Of a stretch of DNA of 64,000 nucleotides, positions 38,926 to 53,056 are shown in pieces. The translations under genes were made by a program, and so were the position numbers. Below the pieces are notes generated by a model. That model worked only from the letters and a program-made list of their open reading frames with translations. It made no database searches and was not told the DNA's origin. Each line of letters starts with the position of its first letter. The stretch's first letter is position 1. Source of the stretch: Tubiluchus corallicola (taxonomy: Eukaryota; Priapulida; Priapulimorpha; Priapulimorphida; Tubiluchidae); contig JAQGDQ010000191.1 of assembly GCA_030141605.1 (NCBI GenBank), positions 86,001 through 150,000 on the forward strand, written 5' to 3'.

Positions 38926-40205
38926 TTTTTGCTTGAAGTTTGAAATTTTATGCTCACTATTTTTTATTTTACATTATTTGTTCATAATATCTTCATGTTA
39001 GGGTATGGACTGGCACCTCTACTAAGTGCCCTTATTCTACTTAGCTTGCCTGTTCTTTTAGATATTTTAATTTTTGTATCTTAATTTGTTCGCCTCTAAG
39101 GCCTGTAGCTTATTTATTATGCATTACTATTAAGTTGTCTGCTCCTCAAACTATTTAATTCGTCAATTAAATCATGTTGTTTAACTCGTCCGTAGTTGTG
39201 CTAGATTGCTTAGCTTGCACAGTGTGTACACTTAATAGCTCAGCAACGCTATTAATCCTATTAGTTGCCTGCTTGTTTATTTCGTTTACTCTACTGCTAG
39301 GTTTAAGCGTATTATAAGCGTATTATATCGGTAGTCTAATTAGAAACTTGCAAATGCTGAAGGAAACTTCCAAGTGTACTTCCTATGACGGGCTTTATTC
39401 AATTATTTTGTACCTATCTGTTTTCTTTAGCTCATTTACTAAGTAAACGATTTTGACCAGTTTTGAGAAACCAATTCTCGGCGAATAGCTATTTTCGAAT
39501 TAATAAAGTGAAAAATCCATCATAAAAATAGACACGTTTCAGTTTAAATGATCGTCTTTGCGTAGCTTTATGCAAAGGAAGGTTTTTAAACTGACACATG
39601 TCTATTTTTGCTGAATAAATTTCAACACAGACCCGAATTGAACACTTTAAGCAAAAGGTCGCTTATAAGGATACACATTTATATTGCCATTTCGTTCACG
39701 TGGAGCCTCTATCCGAGTCTAATAATTGTGTCATGTGTGTTTGACCTGCTGACAGTATGAAATACATGAACAGAAGGTGAAAGCAATGATGCAGTTAACT
39801 TGCAATCACGCAATACTTTGTTTGACGAGCTACTTTTAATGGCACGAGCTCCGAATAGGAATGAAATAAGATTAAATTTATTAAGCATCTAGAGTTTTGT
39901 TACTTTTTTCGGAATCCTTCATTTGCCACTCATTTATCCAAAGTCGTCTGTTATGGATCGTAATACACCCAGGGGAAATCGCCCCTTCTAGTACCTTCTT
40001 GACTGTTCTACAAATATTATTCGCTGATCTTTTTATGAACTTTCATTAAATTAATCTGGCCATATATATCCTGATTAATCACCCACCAAATTCAGCACAC
40101 TATTGCTAATTTTGCATTTCAGAATTATGGATGATTCATGGTTTATATCTCAAACGCGACTTAACGATTTGCTACCTGCTGAATCAAACTATATATATAT
40201 AAATA
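38926..40205. other. No recognised feature
   Basis: No exon-like frame of note and no clear element ends. Confidence 0.4.
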
Positions 40206-40727
40206 GGGTAAAATGGGCTAATGTTACGTTTTCCTAAAACGTTGATACTTTCATGCCACACTTTCTAAAGTACCATATTTATTTGTTTATAGAAAACCGT
40301 TATCGAAACAGCTAGTAAAATTATAGTAGACCCCTTAATAAGAGAGGAAAACTTCAGCAGTGGAGCTATGATTAAACACAATCTGTCACCAATGCAAATA
40401 CTAATAAATGGTTTTATTTACAAATGAAACCATTTAAAAGAATTTAAATGCCATAGCCAAGAGGTTGTTAATCACGTCCAACGTTACCTGCCAACTGTCA
40501 GACATTACCTGCAAGTGTCCGACGTTTCCACATTTTATGCAATGACGTAGCAAAGCATTTAATTACCACAGCATTTTATATGTTATACAGCTAACCCTTT
40601 TTCTGTATTTCCTGATTTCTTAACAGCATAGTTTTAGTTTATCAGACATTACTCCAAGAAAATTGTAAGAATACAAAAATAAAACCTGAAAATAGTCATT
40701 TTTGTCCGACATTAGCCCATTTTACCC
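40206..40727. mobile_element. Non-autonomous TIR element, superfamily unknown
   Basis: A 522-base segment bounded by perfect 19-base inverted repeats, GGGTAAAATGGGCTAATGT at the left and its complement at the right. ATA flanks both ends (40203-40205 and 40728-40730) and may be a 3-base target duplication. Inside, ACGTTACCTGCCA and GACATTACCTGCAA words repeat. There is no open frame for a transposase. TIR length is certain; the superfamily is not. Confidence 0.85.
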
Positions 40728-40849
40728 ATACATTGTAATTTAGAGTTCTTCAACCGTCTAACCTACCAGACACTCTCCTATTAAAATATTGACCACTTAG
40801 TACTAGATTACATTACTGACCACATATTGTAAATTATGCAAGGTATGGC

Positions 40850-40930
40850 GTGCTATGTTATGTTACATAATATACGTTACATAGCACAGTATGGTACGTT
40901 ACATTAGATTACTCTAACGTAATCTAATCA
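40850..40930. repeat. Two adjacent short hairpins
   Basis: GTGCTATGTTATG pairs with CGTTACATAGCAC (40850-40887), and TTAGATTAC pairs with GTAATCTAA (40904-40927). ACGTTACAT words recur between them. Confidence 0.6.
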
Positions 40931-42384
40931 TACGTTGGGTTGTGGATAACAGTACTGAGCAATGTTGCAGCAGCCAGCTTTATAAGTAAAAAGGGCTCTA
41001 ATGTCATGTAGAAAATGAAAGATATTTCTTTTAAATACTAGTGATGGTGCGTATATTGAATTTAGCTAACAGCACAGCAAGATCATTAGCATTACCAATA
41101 AACAATTCGTCTGAAAGATGAGTCCGAGAAATTGCAAAAGGGTAAATTATAACACTTTAAGCAAAATATGTAAATTTACTAAGTTTAAAATTTGTGAATG
41201 TGGGTGTTAAAGGATCTTTTTTTAAGGTTGTTGTCATATACACCGTTAATATCGCACGTGTTTGACGGGTGTTTGGTTTGGGGCTCACTTCATGCGACGT
41301 TGTCTTCATGAGTTATCTATAAATCGCTGAACTCTTTCGCTGACTTGTTTGATGTGATTTTGTCTGATTGATTGAAAATTGAGTGAAAGAATTTGCGCCT
41401 GCGAGACTACAAAACTCGGCAGCACTCGGACCGCATGCTAATGAGCGTTAGTTGAAGACATGGCTTCACAGAACCACGGAATGGTACGGTTTTGGAGCGT
41501 GGCTTCATTGTGTTCGGAAACCACTTATTAAATTTTAACAAGACCGCCGGCAAACACAATTACGAATTCACAAAAATGAATTTGTTTATCAGTATTTCTA
41601 GAGGTGACAGGAATACGTGTTGTATTTCAAGCCGTGAATATTTTAAGGACTTGCCTTCAATAGTTGTATAGCACTTTATAATCTTTAAGAACCACGTAAT
41701 TTTAAGAATATTCAAGCACATTTAGTGTTTTGCACTTTAATTATTAAGGATAGAAATTGTATAGAATAGATAAACCATTACCAATAAGGCATGGGAAATA
41801 TGCGATTAATTGGAAGAATTTCGCGTGGACTGTTAGAGTATTGTGTCAAACGTATGCCTGGCAGTTGCCTAAACAGATAGATTCAGATAAAATTTCAAAT
41901 AGGTTATAGGGTGTACACTATACATGTTCAGCCAGAACAAGTGTTTAATTAAATGCGCTAATTAATAAGAAAAAAGGATAACCGGGTCTGGATTCGAACT
42001 TGGGGTGTCTCTTTCTTTTTCCATGCTAAATCGTTTCTTTTGGACAAACACTCTTAATTCCACGCAGTCCCCAAACAATTAAGTAACGTAACTTAATTTA
42101 ACAGATTGTTTGATGTTTTTATAAGTCGTTGACGTGAGTTCCCCAGGGAATTTTCTAAAACATGGTTTTGCAGCGGCTTGAAATCTATTTTGTAGATAAT
42201 TGTTATGGGATCACATGCAATTTGACAACATTAGCAATGAAGTACCACACACGTTGCATTAGACTCATCTTACAAAGACAGCTTGCGTTTCTTTTTCTGA
42301 AACCTATCGTTATAACTGTTCCTGGCCGAAATGATCTAATACAGCGCCATGTAATTTACTTGTAATCAAAATTAATTTGTATAG
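40931..42384. other. No recognised gene
   Basis: A minus-strand B-box-like GTTCGAATCC near 41988 has no matching tRNA fold. Otherwise empty. Confidence 0.4.
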
Positions 42385-42400
42385 AAAGAGCGAGAGTGAG

Positions 42401-42462
<62 letters not shown>

Positions 42463-42470
42463 AGGGAAAG
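42385..42470 (+). repeat. (GA)n microsatellite
   Basis: About 25 clean GA units (42406-42456) with imperfect GAGC/GAGT units before and GGGA units after. Confidence 0.95.
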
Positions 42471-45040
42471 ACCTAGTAAGAGAGTTTAAGAGTTTTTGGA
42501 GCAACGGGAATGAAAGAGCAGTTCCCCGTTGTAATCATGCACTATGTATGTAGGCCTACTAGCATTCATCTTCTTAAACAAATAGTTTCGACCTAGAAAA
42601 TGACAGTGAGTTTATGTTAATGCATAACTTGATTGATAAGTAATATTACTGCGATTTAGTATATAATCATAATTGAAAGCAGACAATTTTAATTATATAA
42701 TAAATTGTTATTATTATTATTTTATTATTATAAATATTAGTTATTTAATTGAATTAGCAAATTCACGATAAAATGGCATTTTAAATATTTAATCAATTGG
42801 TTTTAATGAAGGAAGAACTATAGTAAAGGTTTAAATTATCTGTTCAATGAACCTGTTCGTGCATGGACACTATTACAACATTATTAATGCTAAACCTAAT
42901 CATTGAATAAATCCGTCATCTCAATTTTTGCATTAATAATAATTACATCAGACTGATGACCAATAATTATTGTTGTTCTCGCCGCAATCCATCATCGAAG
43001 TACGCACTTTGCTTCTCGTGAATAATAAAATGAGTTTTCGGACAAAGAGTTATGACTTAATGAAACTGAAGTTAGTTAATGCACATAAACGGCCATCTTT
43101 TATTGTTTGTGGTGAATCGTTAAAAGTTATTGTTTTTAGGGGGCTTCAAGCATCCTCTAAAGTGGAAATGGGTCAGCTGGAACAAGGACACTGAAACCGC
43201 CCGAATGTCTTGCCGTTACGTTTTAAAAAGCTTTAACTTAAAAAAAAGAATAATTAGCCAACCCTGCTGTGTTATATGATTAGTCTAATTTAAGTTTAAA
43301 ATACGTATATCAGTCCCTAGCATAGTCCAGAATTTATTGCTGCATTTTCTGGTTGCACACAAAGACGTAGATCTGTTCACACTACTGGAACAAGTTCCAC
43401 TTATATGCAAACCTGCGTATGGCGTTTTACTGACAGATATTTTAGTGTGCATTGTTATTTTACAATTGTTATTGTTTGTAGAAGTTTGCTGAATTTTCTT
43501 GGACTGTCATCCGCTAATTTTTTATTCTTTTTTATTAAGATTTTAAGTTGTCATTTTTTGATAGTCAGTAAAAGTCCTGCTACTATTAGACGCACACCAA
43601 CGCGTTGCATGTGAGCAGATCACCGAGTTATATCATAAAAGACGCATTCCAAGTCTCAATTTTCTTGCCAAATAAAAGCAATCCGTAAAAAATCTGGAAC
43701 TAAAATAATATTTTCAGGAAGCTTATGGGTTTATTAAAAGCACCAAAAATCTTGTAAAAATTTATTTATTCATTCGATTTTGCCACTTTTTTACCAATAA
43801 TGAACTAATCAGTAGTTTTTAGTAGCTTGAAAGTCTTTCTCATCGCAAACAGTAGGTTAATTGGTTAAGGTACCGGATGTTGTGATTGTTCTTGATCTTA
43901 CAGATTCTTCTCATTTTGGGTTTTATCTCTTGAACAATTTTTTCGAGATGATGACTGACTTTGCCTCCTAGATTTAATTATTCTTGACAAGTATGGTTGC
44001 GACAGTGGACAGCGCCGTGTAAATTTTATTGTATAGGTTTCTCCCTAAATCCCCCTTTTTTGGTACGTTGATTGCAATTGAGAATGATGAGTCGTTGCCT
44101 AGGTTTGCTGGTTTTGCAGTACAAATTGAGAAGTTAAACAACATTGGATCTGGTAAATACAATTGAATGAATTGATGATTATCCGCTTAGAAAACCATCT
44201 TTTAACTCTGTTCTACTGCTCGGGTATTCTCTTCGGTTGGGGAAGATGTCAGAACGTGGTTAAGGTACATTTGGCAGTTCAGTGTTTGATTTCAGCAAAG
44301 CTTCTATGATGCAGATTCCGGTTCTACCACAAGTATCTATATTGTAGGCAGTACAGTTCAGCGGTAGATACCTCATACCTTATAGAATGCACGAATAAAA
44401 AATATTCTCTAATTACGCGTTGTGGGTCTCTAACTAATTAACAACTGGGCATTTAGTTTTGAGAAATATCTTACCATATACTCTTTTCAGTACTTTCAAT
44501 TTCATAGTGCCCGTATTTCCTTTTTACAATTTAATGGATTTTAATATTGCGAGGCTATTATTTGTCGATAACCCAGCAAATGTAAAAACCAATAAAGTAT
44601 TCGTTATTATTATAACGTTATATTCATGCTTGGCTGAATGCCCTTTGAATTACAATGAATTCTATAACAACGTGACGTCACAGGCACTTAGCATTTCAAT
44701 AAAACTAGTGCCTCGTTCAAACGACGCTTGAATTTACATGATAATATTGTAAATAATTAATAAATTTCGTGCTGGGCGCTTGAGTGAAAATTGTTTTTGT
44801 ACAAAGCCTAAACGATGAGCGCTCACCATTGCGACTACATTGTCTTCTCATGTGCAAATAGATTCGATGCAATTAAGTTAAAAGCCATTTAAAATAAACT
44901 TATAATCAACAAGAGAGAACAATGAATTTTTATTTATAAGTTTTGTTAACATTCAAGTTTGTTAACATTCAGTTAACATTCGGTTTTGTTAACAGCCAAC
45001 ATTAACAAGATATTCATATGCGCTGCGGCAGGTGATATTC
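42471..45040. other. No firm gene
   Basis: It contains a weak candidate terminal exon at 43974-44162 (minus) and frames of up to 90 codons without domains. A TTATTATTATT patch lies near 42707-42730. Confidence 0.35.
43974..44162 (-). CDS. Weak candidate terminal exon
   Basis: On the minus strand, a pyrimidine-bearing AG (TTGTATTTACCAG) precedes an open frame that includes SFSIAINVPKKGDLGRNLYN and stops at TAA. It looks more protein-like than its neighbours, but no family is recognised and no linked exon was found. Confidence 0.15.
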   Translation of the reverse strand: MYLPDPMLFNFSICTAKPANLGNDSSFSIAINVPKKGDLGRNLYNKIYTALSTVATILVKNN

Positions 45041-45305
45041 TAGTTGTTAAACTGCTGCTATTTTGGCTCAGACCATTGCTGTTGCCGTTGCCGCTAAACC
45101 GTCGAAATTGTGATTGCTATTGTTGGTTGTTGATATAGTTGTCATTGTCGTTGCAAAGGCGGTGCTGATTTGTTGATTTTGATTGTAATTGTGTTTTTTT
45201 GGTGATTATGGTTGTTGTTCTGCACGGTTGTATTGATTGTAGTAGAAGTGGTTGTGGCGGTAGCGGCTGTGGCTGTGGCTGTGGCTGTGGCTGTGGCCAA
45301 GGAGC
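45041..45305 (+). repeat. GTT/GGC low-complexity tract with (GGCTGT)n
   Basis: Irregular TTGTTG and GCTGTTG triplets lead to about five GGCTGT hexamers at 45266-45298. Confidence 0.7.
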
Positions 45306-46489
45306 GGCATTGAGTGGTATGGTTCAGTTATCATGATGGTCAAAGAACATTTTCTTGTAAAATAAGTGTGAATATATAGTCCCCCCTCGTGAGAGGTCTT
45401 GGGCAGAGCAGGGGTGCCGTCTGGGCTTATTCAACATCTATGCAAGCAGAGCTAAATACACTAAGCAGACAACTTCAGTCGCAGATTCTACATAAAGTAT
45501 TTGGACTTTGTGTGATTATAATCAGAGACCTTAGTGTTAATGTGCTTTTGTTTTATATGCAGTTACTATACGTGTTTTATAACGTTTACTCAGAGTGTTC
45601 GTGTTGCAATACTTCTGCTACTAATGCTGCTGTTGTTACGTTATGGTATGATATGTGTGCTGTAGAAATCGCAAAGTTCACATATAGTTCGGTTGCTGTG
45701 TAAACGGTAGATCTTTAAACGCACGTTTGTTATGAACATTGTGAGACTGCTTTACTCAAGCTCATATAACAGAGATTTACAGTAACTAATGTCATCTGCG
45801 TTACTGCTATATTCACAACAGCCAATAGGGACTATAATATGTACAAAGCCTTTATTTGCTGACACCATTGAAACCATTTGTTTACTGCTGAATACCGGCG
45901 ATAGCTAGTAACTGTGAAATAATCTATGAAAGATATGCACTGCTCTTGTAATAGACAAGGTTGCCATGCGAATGCGTAGAAATTTATCAAAAATTTAAGC
46001 AACATCCATGTTTTTTGGTCTTAATTATAGAAACATTTTCTTTTTATCTAAACCTGCTGAAGCCAATTTATCCGCGACTTGTCCCTGGAAAAACTTTCGA
46101 TAAATTTTGTTAATGCCCTGACAGTAATTTTGTTATGGAGCCGAAAGTATATATAGCCTATAATATACAGCAACTGTAAACATTATCATTTCCAATCCAT
46201 AAATCAAAACTGTCGGTTCTTGTTGATTTCAAGAATTGTTAAAAGATGTATTACTTCGTCCATTAAGATAACTTAGTTTGTACGTGTGTTCCCTGGATTA
46301 GATAATCTCATTTAACAGCGCCGTGCCTGAATCACTGGTTATATATTAAAGATACTGAAACAGAAATCCATTGATTAAATCATTCGGGTGTTCAGTCTTT
46401 GGAAACTATTTGTAAGGCGTTTAAGAGAGGAAGCAATTTTTACAGCGGCGAGCTTTATTTTTGATTTTTTTACGGCTGTTACAATAACA
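45306..46489. other. No recognised feature
   Basis: A 104-codon frame at 45389 has no domain. Confidence 0.4.
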
Positions 46490-46960
46490 GTGCACACATC
46501 CTTGAATATTTTGTCTTGTTTATTTGCTGGCTTGTTTATATTGTTTGTAGTCCGTTCACTTTTTTGTTTACATTGTTAATTTACGCACATTTGTTTATTT
46601 TGTCCGCCTGCTTGGTCGTACTTTTTTCTATCTTCCACTCTTTCGCCTGCAAGCATTTCTTCATTCATTCAGTTTTTCGTTTCGACCTACCTACGCGCGA
46701 CCATAACGGCTTAATTAGATAATTATGTTTTATTTGTTCGATAATACGTTACTCTGCTTGTTCATTTTAGTGATTCGCCCACTTCTTTGTTTGTCTGTTT
46801 GTTGCTTATTCGTTTATTTGTTCGTTCTTCTATTTGTTTTCTATTGCCCACTGGCTCACTGCATTTTCGTTTATTCTTTTGTTCATTTTGTTCGTCCGTT
46901 TGTTTATTCTTTTATTTGTGTTTGTTTGATTAGCTTTTTGCTGTATTTTACTTTCCGTTT
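46490..46960 (+). repeat. Degenerate TTTGTT(C/T)-rich tract
   Basis: Quasi-periodic four-base units (TTTG, TTCG, TTCA, TTTA) over about 470 bases. They translate to the Phe/Cys/Leu/Val-rich frames seen at 46516 and 46725, which look like membrane proteins but come from the repeat. Confidence 0.6.
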
Positions 46961-48286
46961 GAGATTCAAAAATATTTTAATATCAGTTCGTACAGAAATT
47001 ATATCCTACCTCAAAAAGTGAATTGACACGATATTATTTAAAAAAAACTTCTCATCCTATAAACGTTTGCATGTAGTCCGTGATACGTCTGTGACTAAGT
47101 TTAATTAAATTAATTTTATTGTTTTTATTGTTCAATGTGACTAAATTTTGCATTTCATTTAACGTTTTACCTTTTTTGACCTTCCTACTCCTGAATACGT
47201 CGTATCTTCCTAGCAAAAAGGTTAGGCAAAATTCTATACCTGTACACGAAATACGGATTTCACCGAAATTTCTATTCGTGTCCTAAAACGCTATCAGACG
47301 ATTTGTTGGGCACGCTATCGACCCGACTACTGACTGAAGTAAGCCACTGATTGGTTTCTAAGAACACAAATAATCATTTTAAATGCCAACTACATTGCAG
47401 TTTGGAATAACGTGAAGTAAAATTGAATGAATAATGATCAATAGCTTGGCTAAAGTTGCATAAACTGAAGCAGTAAAACTGCGACTGACATAGTTTAGGA
47501 AAGCTCCTTAGCCGAGTTTTTCAGAAAGCATAAGTCGATAAATTTTCATTCTACAATATGCAACCATTCTTGTGACAACGAACAATAAGCTAAGCATTCT
47601 GTTTTTGTAATTTATTCTAAACCTAATTTATTCTAGTTACTTTAAACCTTGGAAATGAGTCAATGACAGATTGGTCGTTTATCTGGAAGCTTGTTCAAAT
47701 GGTTCTTTAATTGATAACGTGTTTGTGCACAATAATATAAAAGAAGCTTCATCTTCTACATATTGCTAATTCCGAAAAAGTTGAGACAAATCTTTTTACA
47801 TTAATACCAGCACAGAATCACAACCGCTGTATGCCGAATAAAAATTAATTATTTTCAGAAGAGGATGGACCATGTCAAGTTTTAACTATTTTGAAGAAAT
47901 AAAGTTTAATTAAATTGAATTGAATAATCACAAGAACAGTTCTTGTAGAACGGGGCGGTAGCAAAGCTGAAATTTGCTGACCAACAGTCAGGACTTGCGA
48001 TGATACTGTGAGGACAAAATGTTATCAAACATTTGGGATAAAACAGGCATAACGGGCCAATTATCTGAACTGAAGGAAAAGAATATATTACAGTTAAAAG
48101 TTTATATTATAGTTGTCTTTTGTCTTCTGGTTATTAGTCTTCTGTCTTATCTGTCTGAAAAGCATATAATTTTTCTCTCAAAGGCCAACTACCTCTTTAA
48201 ATAGCATAAATGGTTAATAATGGAATAGTTGTACTTGCACTACGGTCGTGTTGTTGAAATCATGAACGGTAAACGAAGATTATCTA
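46961..48286. other. No gene; possible retroelement tail
   Basis: GAAATAAAGTTTAATTAAATTG near 47895-47920 resembles a poly(A)-signal-bearing retroelement 3' end. No body was identified. Confidence 0.35.
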
Positions 48287-48400
48287 CAGGGCCGGCTTTA
48301 TACCAATTTGACAGATTTGTTCAAATTGAGTGCCGCGCAAGGCCAAGAGGCCCCGCGCACAGGTGGAGTGGAGGACGCTATATGATGAATGAATGAGTGT
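48287..48400 (+). mobile_element. Orphan hAT-like terminus
   Basis: CAGGGCCGGCTTTA followed by a GC-rich GGCCAAGAGGCCCCGCGC block is typical of one end of a hAT element. No matching inverted end or 8-base duplication was found nearby; the similar end at 53086 has different flanks. Confidence 0.4.
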
Positions 48401-51400
48401 CCAGCGTGCGCGAAGTTTCTTAATACTGTGAAGGCAGTGAAACTATCTACGTTTCCATGTTTTTCATAGACGCTTGTTTATTTGTTTTGTAACTTCGGTT
48501 TGTCGTCGCCATTTACCTTTTAAAAAAGTGTAATTGGTGAACCCTATACTACGCGTTTTAGTTCTACACGTATAGGACTACACGTATACACGAACCTTAT
48601 ACTACACGTACTAGACTGTCATTGAAATTTAATTTTGCTAATTTGAGGAAGATATTTAAACCCTCAAGGAGAGATTAAAACGTACTTATGGTCAACAGTT
48701 TTACAAGAGATGCTAAATAATTTGGCGATGCTATTTGTAGAAAATTACTTACAAAAGTCACTGTAATTTATCTGTCCTTTTTAAAAATGTTGAAGTGTAC
48801 TAGGCCTACCAACGACGTTTATGGCACAGAATGAAAATTTCCTCTTGTGTGGCCATTTCGCAATTAATGTTATAAAAAAAACGATAAAAATGTTTGAGGA
48901 AAAGCATTGATCGAAAACGCTGTGTTTTACGCATTTGACCTCTTTCACGGATGTTTTCATAGTATTGCATAGCTGTTCCACTTATACATTTGTGAAATGT
49001 AATCATAATAGGGCACATGCATGATAAAAACCTGTGCCTGATGTCTCCTATTGTTTAACCAACCATTACTTTGACAACCAGACTTCCTACTGCAGCAGCT
49101 AGGAAGTGATCGTCATCAATGATGTTAACCTGATATCTGTACATGATAAAAGTAAATAGACTTTATCTTATATTGCACTGAAGTGTGGGATTCAATTATA
49201 AGCGAAGAACTATAGGCTGTTTGGCTGCTTTAATCATCCCATATCTAAAGTCTCCAATTCTGCCTCACAGTTTTTATACAAGATTATTGACAAACAGACT
49301 GCTTATATTGTAAGAACTTACAGTTTTTGTAAAATTAGCGTATCCATCTTGATAACTCCTAGGCTTACAAACATTTCAAACGGTGGTTTGTAAGTCCACT
49401 TTAACTGCCAACAACTTTACAATTACTTTAATTTTAGCAACAATGACAATTAATAAAGAAAAAACTGAAGTAGTTTTAGTAGGCCTGAGCTTTTAAAAAT
49501 TCTAAAAGCATCTACAACGTTATTGGCATTTAAATGGGATCCCGCTAGTTTGTCGACAGCGACGCCATAAGTTGATTTTACCAAAGGGCAAAAAGTAAGA
49601 TTTAGATACAGCACTCGGGTTATTTGAATGCAGTTACATTTGATCAAGATTCCGATTTGTGGTCTAGGTAGCTCAATAATCTAATGATTAGAATCATTAG
49701 AGTTTTGTTGGAGACAATTATTAGCATCGTTAGACGGATTTTCTGGAGCCATTATATGGAGTGCCGTTAATCGGCATAATTGACATTTAATTTTTCTCAC
49801 TTGAACCAAGTTTGCGGAACACGTAGTGATAGTGGCTGAAAATTCAATTTATGACGTTCAGTTTTACAGGCCAAATAAATATTGCTGGATAGATAAATTC
49901 TCCAATATTTATTCTGTCTAGAAATAATAACAAATTAATATATAGAGCAAAGTGGATGATATTTGTTCAGTTAATAAGTTTAATCAGTTGATAATGCATA
50001 AATGATTGGTGGTGGTATAGTGAACTGACACGGATACCTTACTTTTAGTTGCAAACTTAAAAAAAATCTTTATCTCTGTGGTACATGGGATGGTAGTGGG
50101 GTGACAGTGGTGGTGGTAATGACGATGATGATGAAAATTATACAGATGATGTTTCGCAGAAAGCCCAAAACCGCCATCTTGTAATTGGCACCATTTTAAG
50201 GGCGGCTTCGCAATACTGTATATTATGATTGTGGTTCTATAAAAATACAAAGTGAATTGAGGTGACTAATAAAAAGAAATCCTTTTAATTAACGGAAAAT
50301 CGTCTAATTACACTGGAGTCCTAAAACTTTTGGAATGGATTACAAACGTATAAAAACCAAAGATTGACTTCAAATTTAAGAAATATTGCGGCTATTTTTG
50401 GACAACTAATGCAGCAACGCTAGCTTCTGCGTTTGTCATAAGGAAAGTTAGAGTATCATCAGAGCAAGTTAAACTGAAGTTATTAACTTATATATGTTTA
50501 CTAGCAAGAAGTAACACAGTAGGACTTCGAAGTGTCACTTGGTGGCCACCTGTCAAGTCCCTGAAGTTGTGTCCAAAGAGAAGGCAAAATGGCATACAAG
50601 GCTGATTATCATGCAATCCACAAATCGAACATCTTTTTACATCAGCATAAAAGATCATTAAGTATAGATCATAAGGGGTCATTGAAATTATCATCATAAT
50701 TGTGACAACGAGAAGCTCTTTTAGACTACTGTTCCCTTCGGAACCCCGGACATAATCCATTCTCTGCAATACGTCTGCGATACTACTACCGAATTAGGCT
50801 ATAATGTTTATATTCCTTGTTATGTTCCACAGTGCGACCTTGGTGGCATATTTTGGAAATGATTCTTGAGTGTATTTGGTTTTTAAATTTCTATTCAATC
50901 CTGCATAACAACGAGTATATTCGCATTATTATTCTTGTACTCTTGTTATCGTTTCCATATTCTGTCATATTCATATTACATTCTTTAAGAACTCTTTACT
51001 CGCATGGAGATTATAATCGTGTTTAAAAGCGGCCTCTTTGATGTCTGTTGTCAAATTAATAACACTCAGCGTTCATTATTTTTGTTTGGTCTACCAACCA
51101 AAATTCAACGTATGGAACTCGCCAACTTTTCTAGAACAATGCACACAACGTATTCATGAGCCAAATTCTTGTGTAAACACGAAATTAATTTTCATGAAAT
51201 TATCAAAACATTTTAATCGATGGATGCTGCAAAATCTATCAATCATTGAGGGTGGTTTGACAGTCTGCTTAATTAGCTGCTGTAGCTCACGCTACTGGGA
51301 ACTCACTCTAGTATAACTGATTAGTATAAGTAATTTAGATCCTGAAAGTGGTGCCGCTAGGAGTGACATCGACAACACAAAATTGGTGCCGCTTGTTTAT

Positions 51401-53056
51401 TCACATCTGTTATTTCAGTACCTCTGTGGTATTTAATTGACTATGTTAATGTCAATTCAACTACTATTAAATTTATATCTTACGTCTTATTGTATTATTT
51501 GTGTTACAGCATGAAACTCTACTTGGTAGATTTGCGAACAGCAATCTGCTGCAACCTTGATCTCTGGCGTCGCTCCTTCGACGTTTGCAGTAAATGTAAA
51601 CAGCAGCATTTTAGGCAAAATGGCGATTCACGAATCTGTCAGTTACCATGATGACTAATGCTTGTCTATCAAACCAAGTTTTGGATATTCAGAATCCATA
51701 TATCAGAATTTTTTGTTTAAGAATGTCGAAACAAGATCTCACTCTCAGGAAGCAACGCTAAACCATAAGTTGAATGCGTTTGACGGGGTTAAGCGTTTTA
51801 GTAGTTTTAGCTCTTGCTTCTGCCAATCTTTGCTGTTATACGAGAAGCCAGAAATTTCTCTATCATGTAAATAACAAGAAGAAGCCAGATTATGAATTAT
51901 TCTAAAACTTATCTCGCTCAATATTTACCGTTGACGCTTTGTGCAAACACTTTCAAGATTAGGAGTTTTTACACCCTTTCGGTCGATCTTTGGACCCAGC
52001 AAACTTTGCTGGACTCAGCAAAACCCAGCAAATGAGATGCAAGTTGAAGCATCACTTAAATACACTGCATGACAGGAATTGCAGGCTTGCTAAGCTGCGA
52101 CAACAACTGCAAACCACACTTTCTGTTGTTGTTGTTGTTTTTGCACAGTTAATCACTTTCGCAGAAACTCTATAAAAAGGTTTATTTCGCCAGTGTCGTT
52201 CAAGTTCTCGTTGTTCGTGTAATAAATTTTTATATTGTGATGTTACAACAGGGTTACTTCATTTTTTTGTAATCATTTACGAAAAAAGGATCCGTGACAA
52301 AGGTAAATGGCTTTCTACATGAGCGAGTTACCCAATGCTTCGCAATCCGGACTAGTTTCAGTTGGTTTTGCACCAATGTTAAAAACGTTTGCAGATCACT
52401 CATCGTTTATGCGTAACAAAATTCATTTTTTATATATTCGTATTGCAGAACGAGCTTGAAGTTATATAATGAAATTAATGTGCGCAAATTATAAATAAAT
52501 GCAGTCCCGTTGTATGAGAAACAAATATCTGTTTGTTAATAGCCAGACTGCTGTTAGTTACTGGTAAAATGTAGCACTGAAAAAATCTTGTTTTAGCATT
52601 AATTTTGAGTCAAAGCACGAGTAAACATTCTTCTTAAATAAAGCTTAAAAATTTAGTTTTGAAAATTTATATCCATAAGCTTTTCAAACAGGTAATCGTA
52701 ATGTTCAGTAATACAACTTTGTTATGCTTTAAGATTCCCTTTTCTTCCATTTTAAACAATGGCTAGATTATGAGCTTTTGGGGACTTAGGCTGTGGCCCT
52801 CGTCAGGCGGAGCCACCCTTTAACTGACCCGCAAACATCTTGAATACTTTTCCTCATGATATATTTTAGCGACGTTTACATAGCTTGAAATAAACTGGAA
52901 CAGCTACCTTTTGTCTGTCAATAAAAATATCTTTAAAAAATACCGCCATTTTATTGTTTGTTGTAAACCAAATTAGCACGTATTTCAACACAACCGTAGT
53001 GGAAAAACAGAGTTTTACCAAATGTTACCAAAGCTTGAGAAGCCCTAGGCTGCAGC
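48401..53056. other. Long stretch without supported gene
   Basis: Frames reach only about 93 codons and none shows a domain. There is a short (GTT)n run near 52123-52141 and GTG/GAT-rich patches at 50090-50135. Confidence 0.4.

Noticed and set aside
41965-42010. Minus-strand GTTCGAATCC resembling a tRNA B box
   Set aside because: No T stem pairing and no properly spaced A box; not enough for a tRNA or SINE call.
46516-47021. Phe/Leu/Val/Cys-rich frames resembling membrane proteins
   Set aside because: The composition follows from a degenerate TTTG-type repeat; no splice sites or conserved motif.
50140-50165. TATACAGATGATGTT resembling a reverse transcriptase active site (YxDD)
   Set aside because: It lies in a GAT-rich patch and no other reverse transcriptase motif is near.
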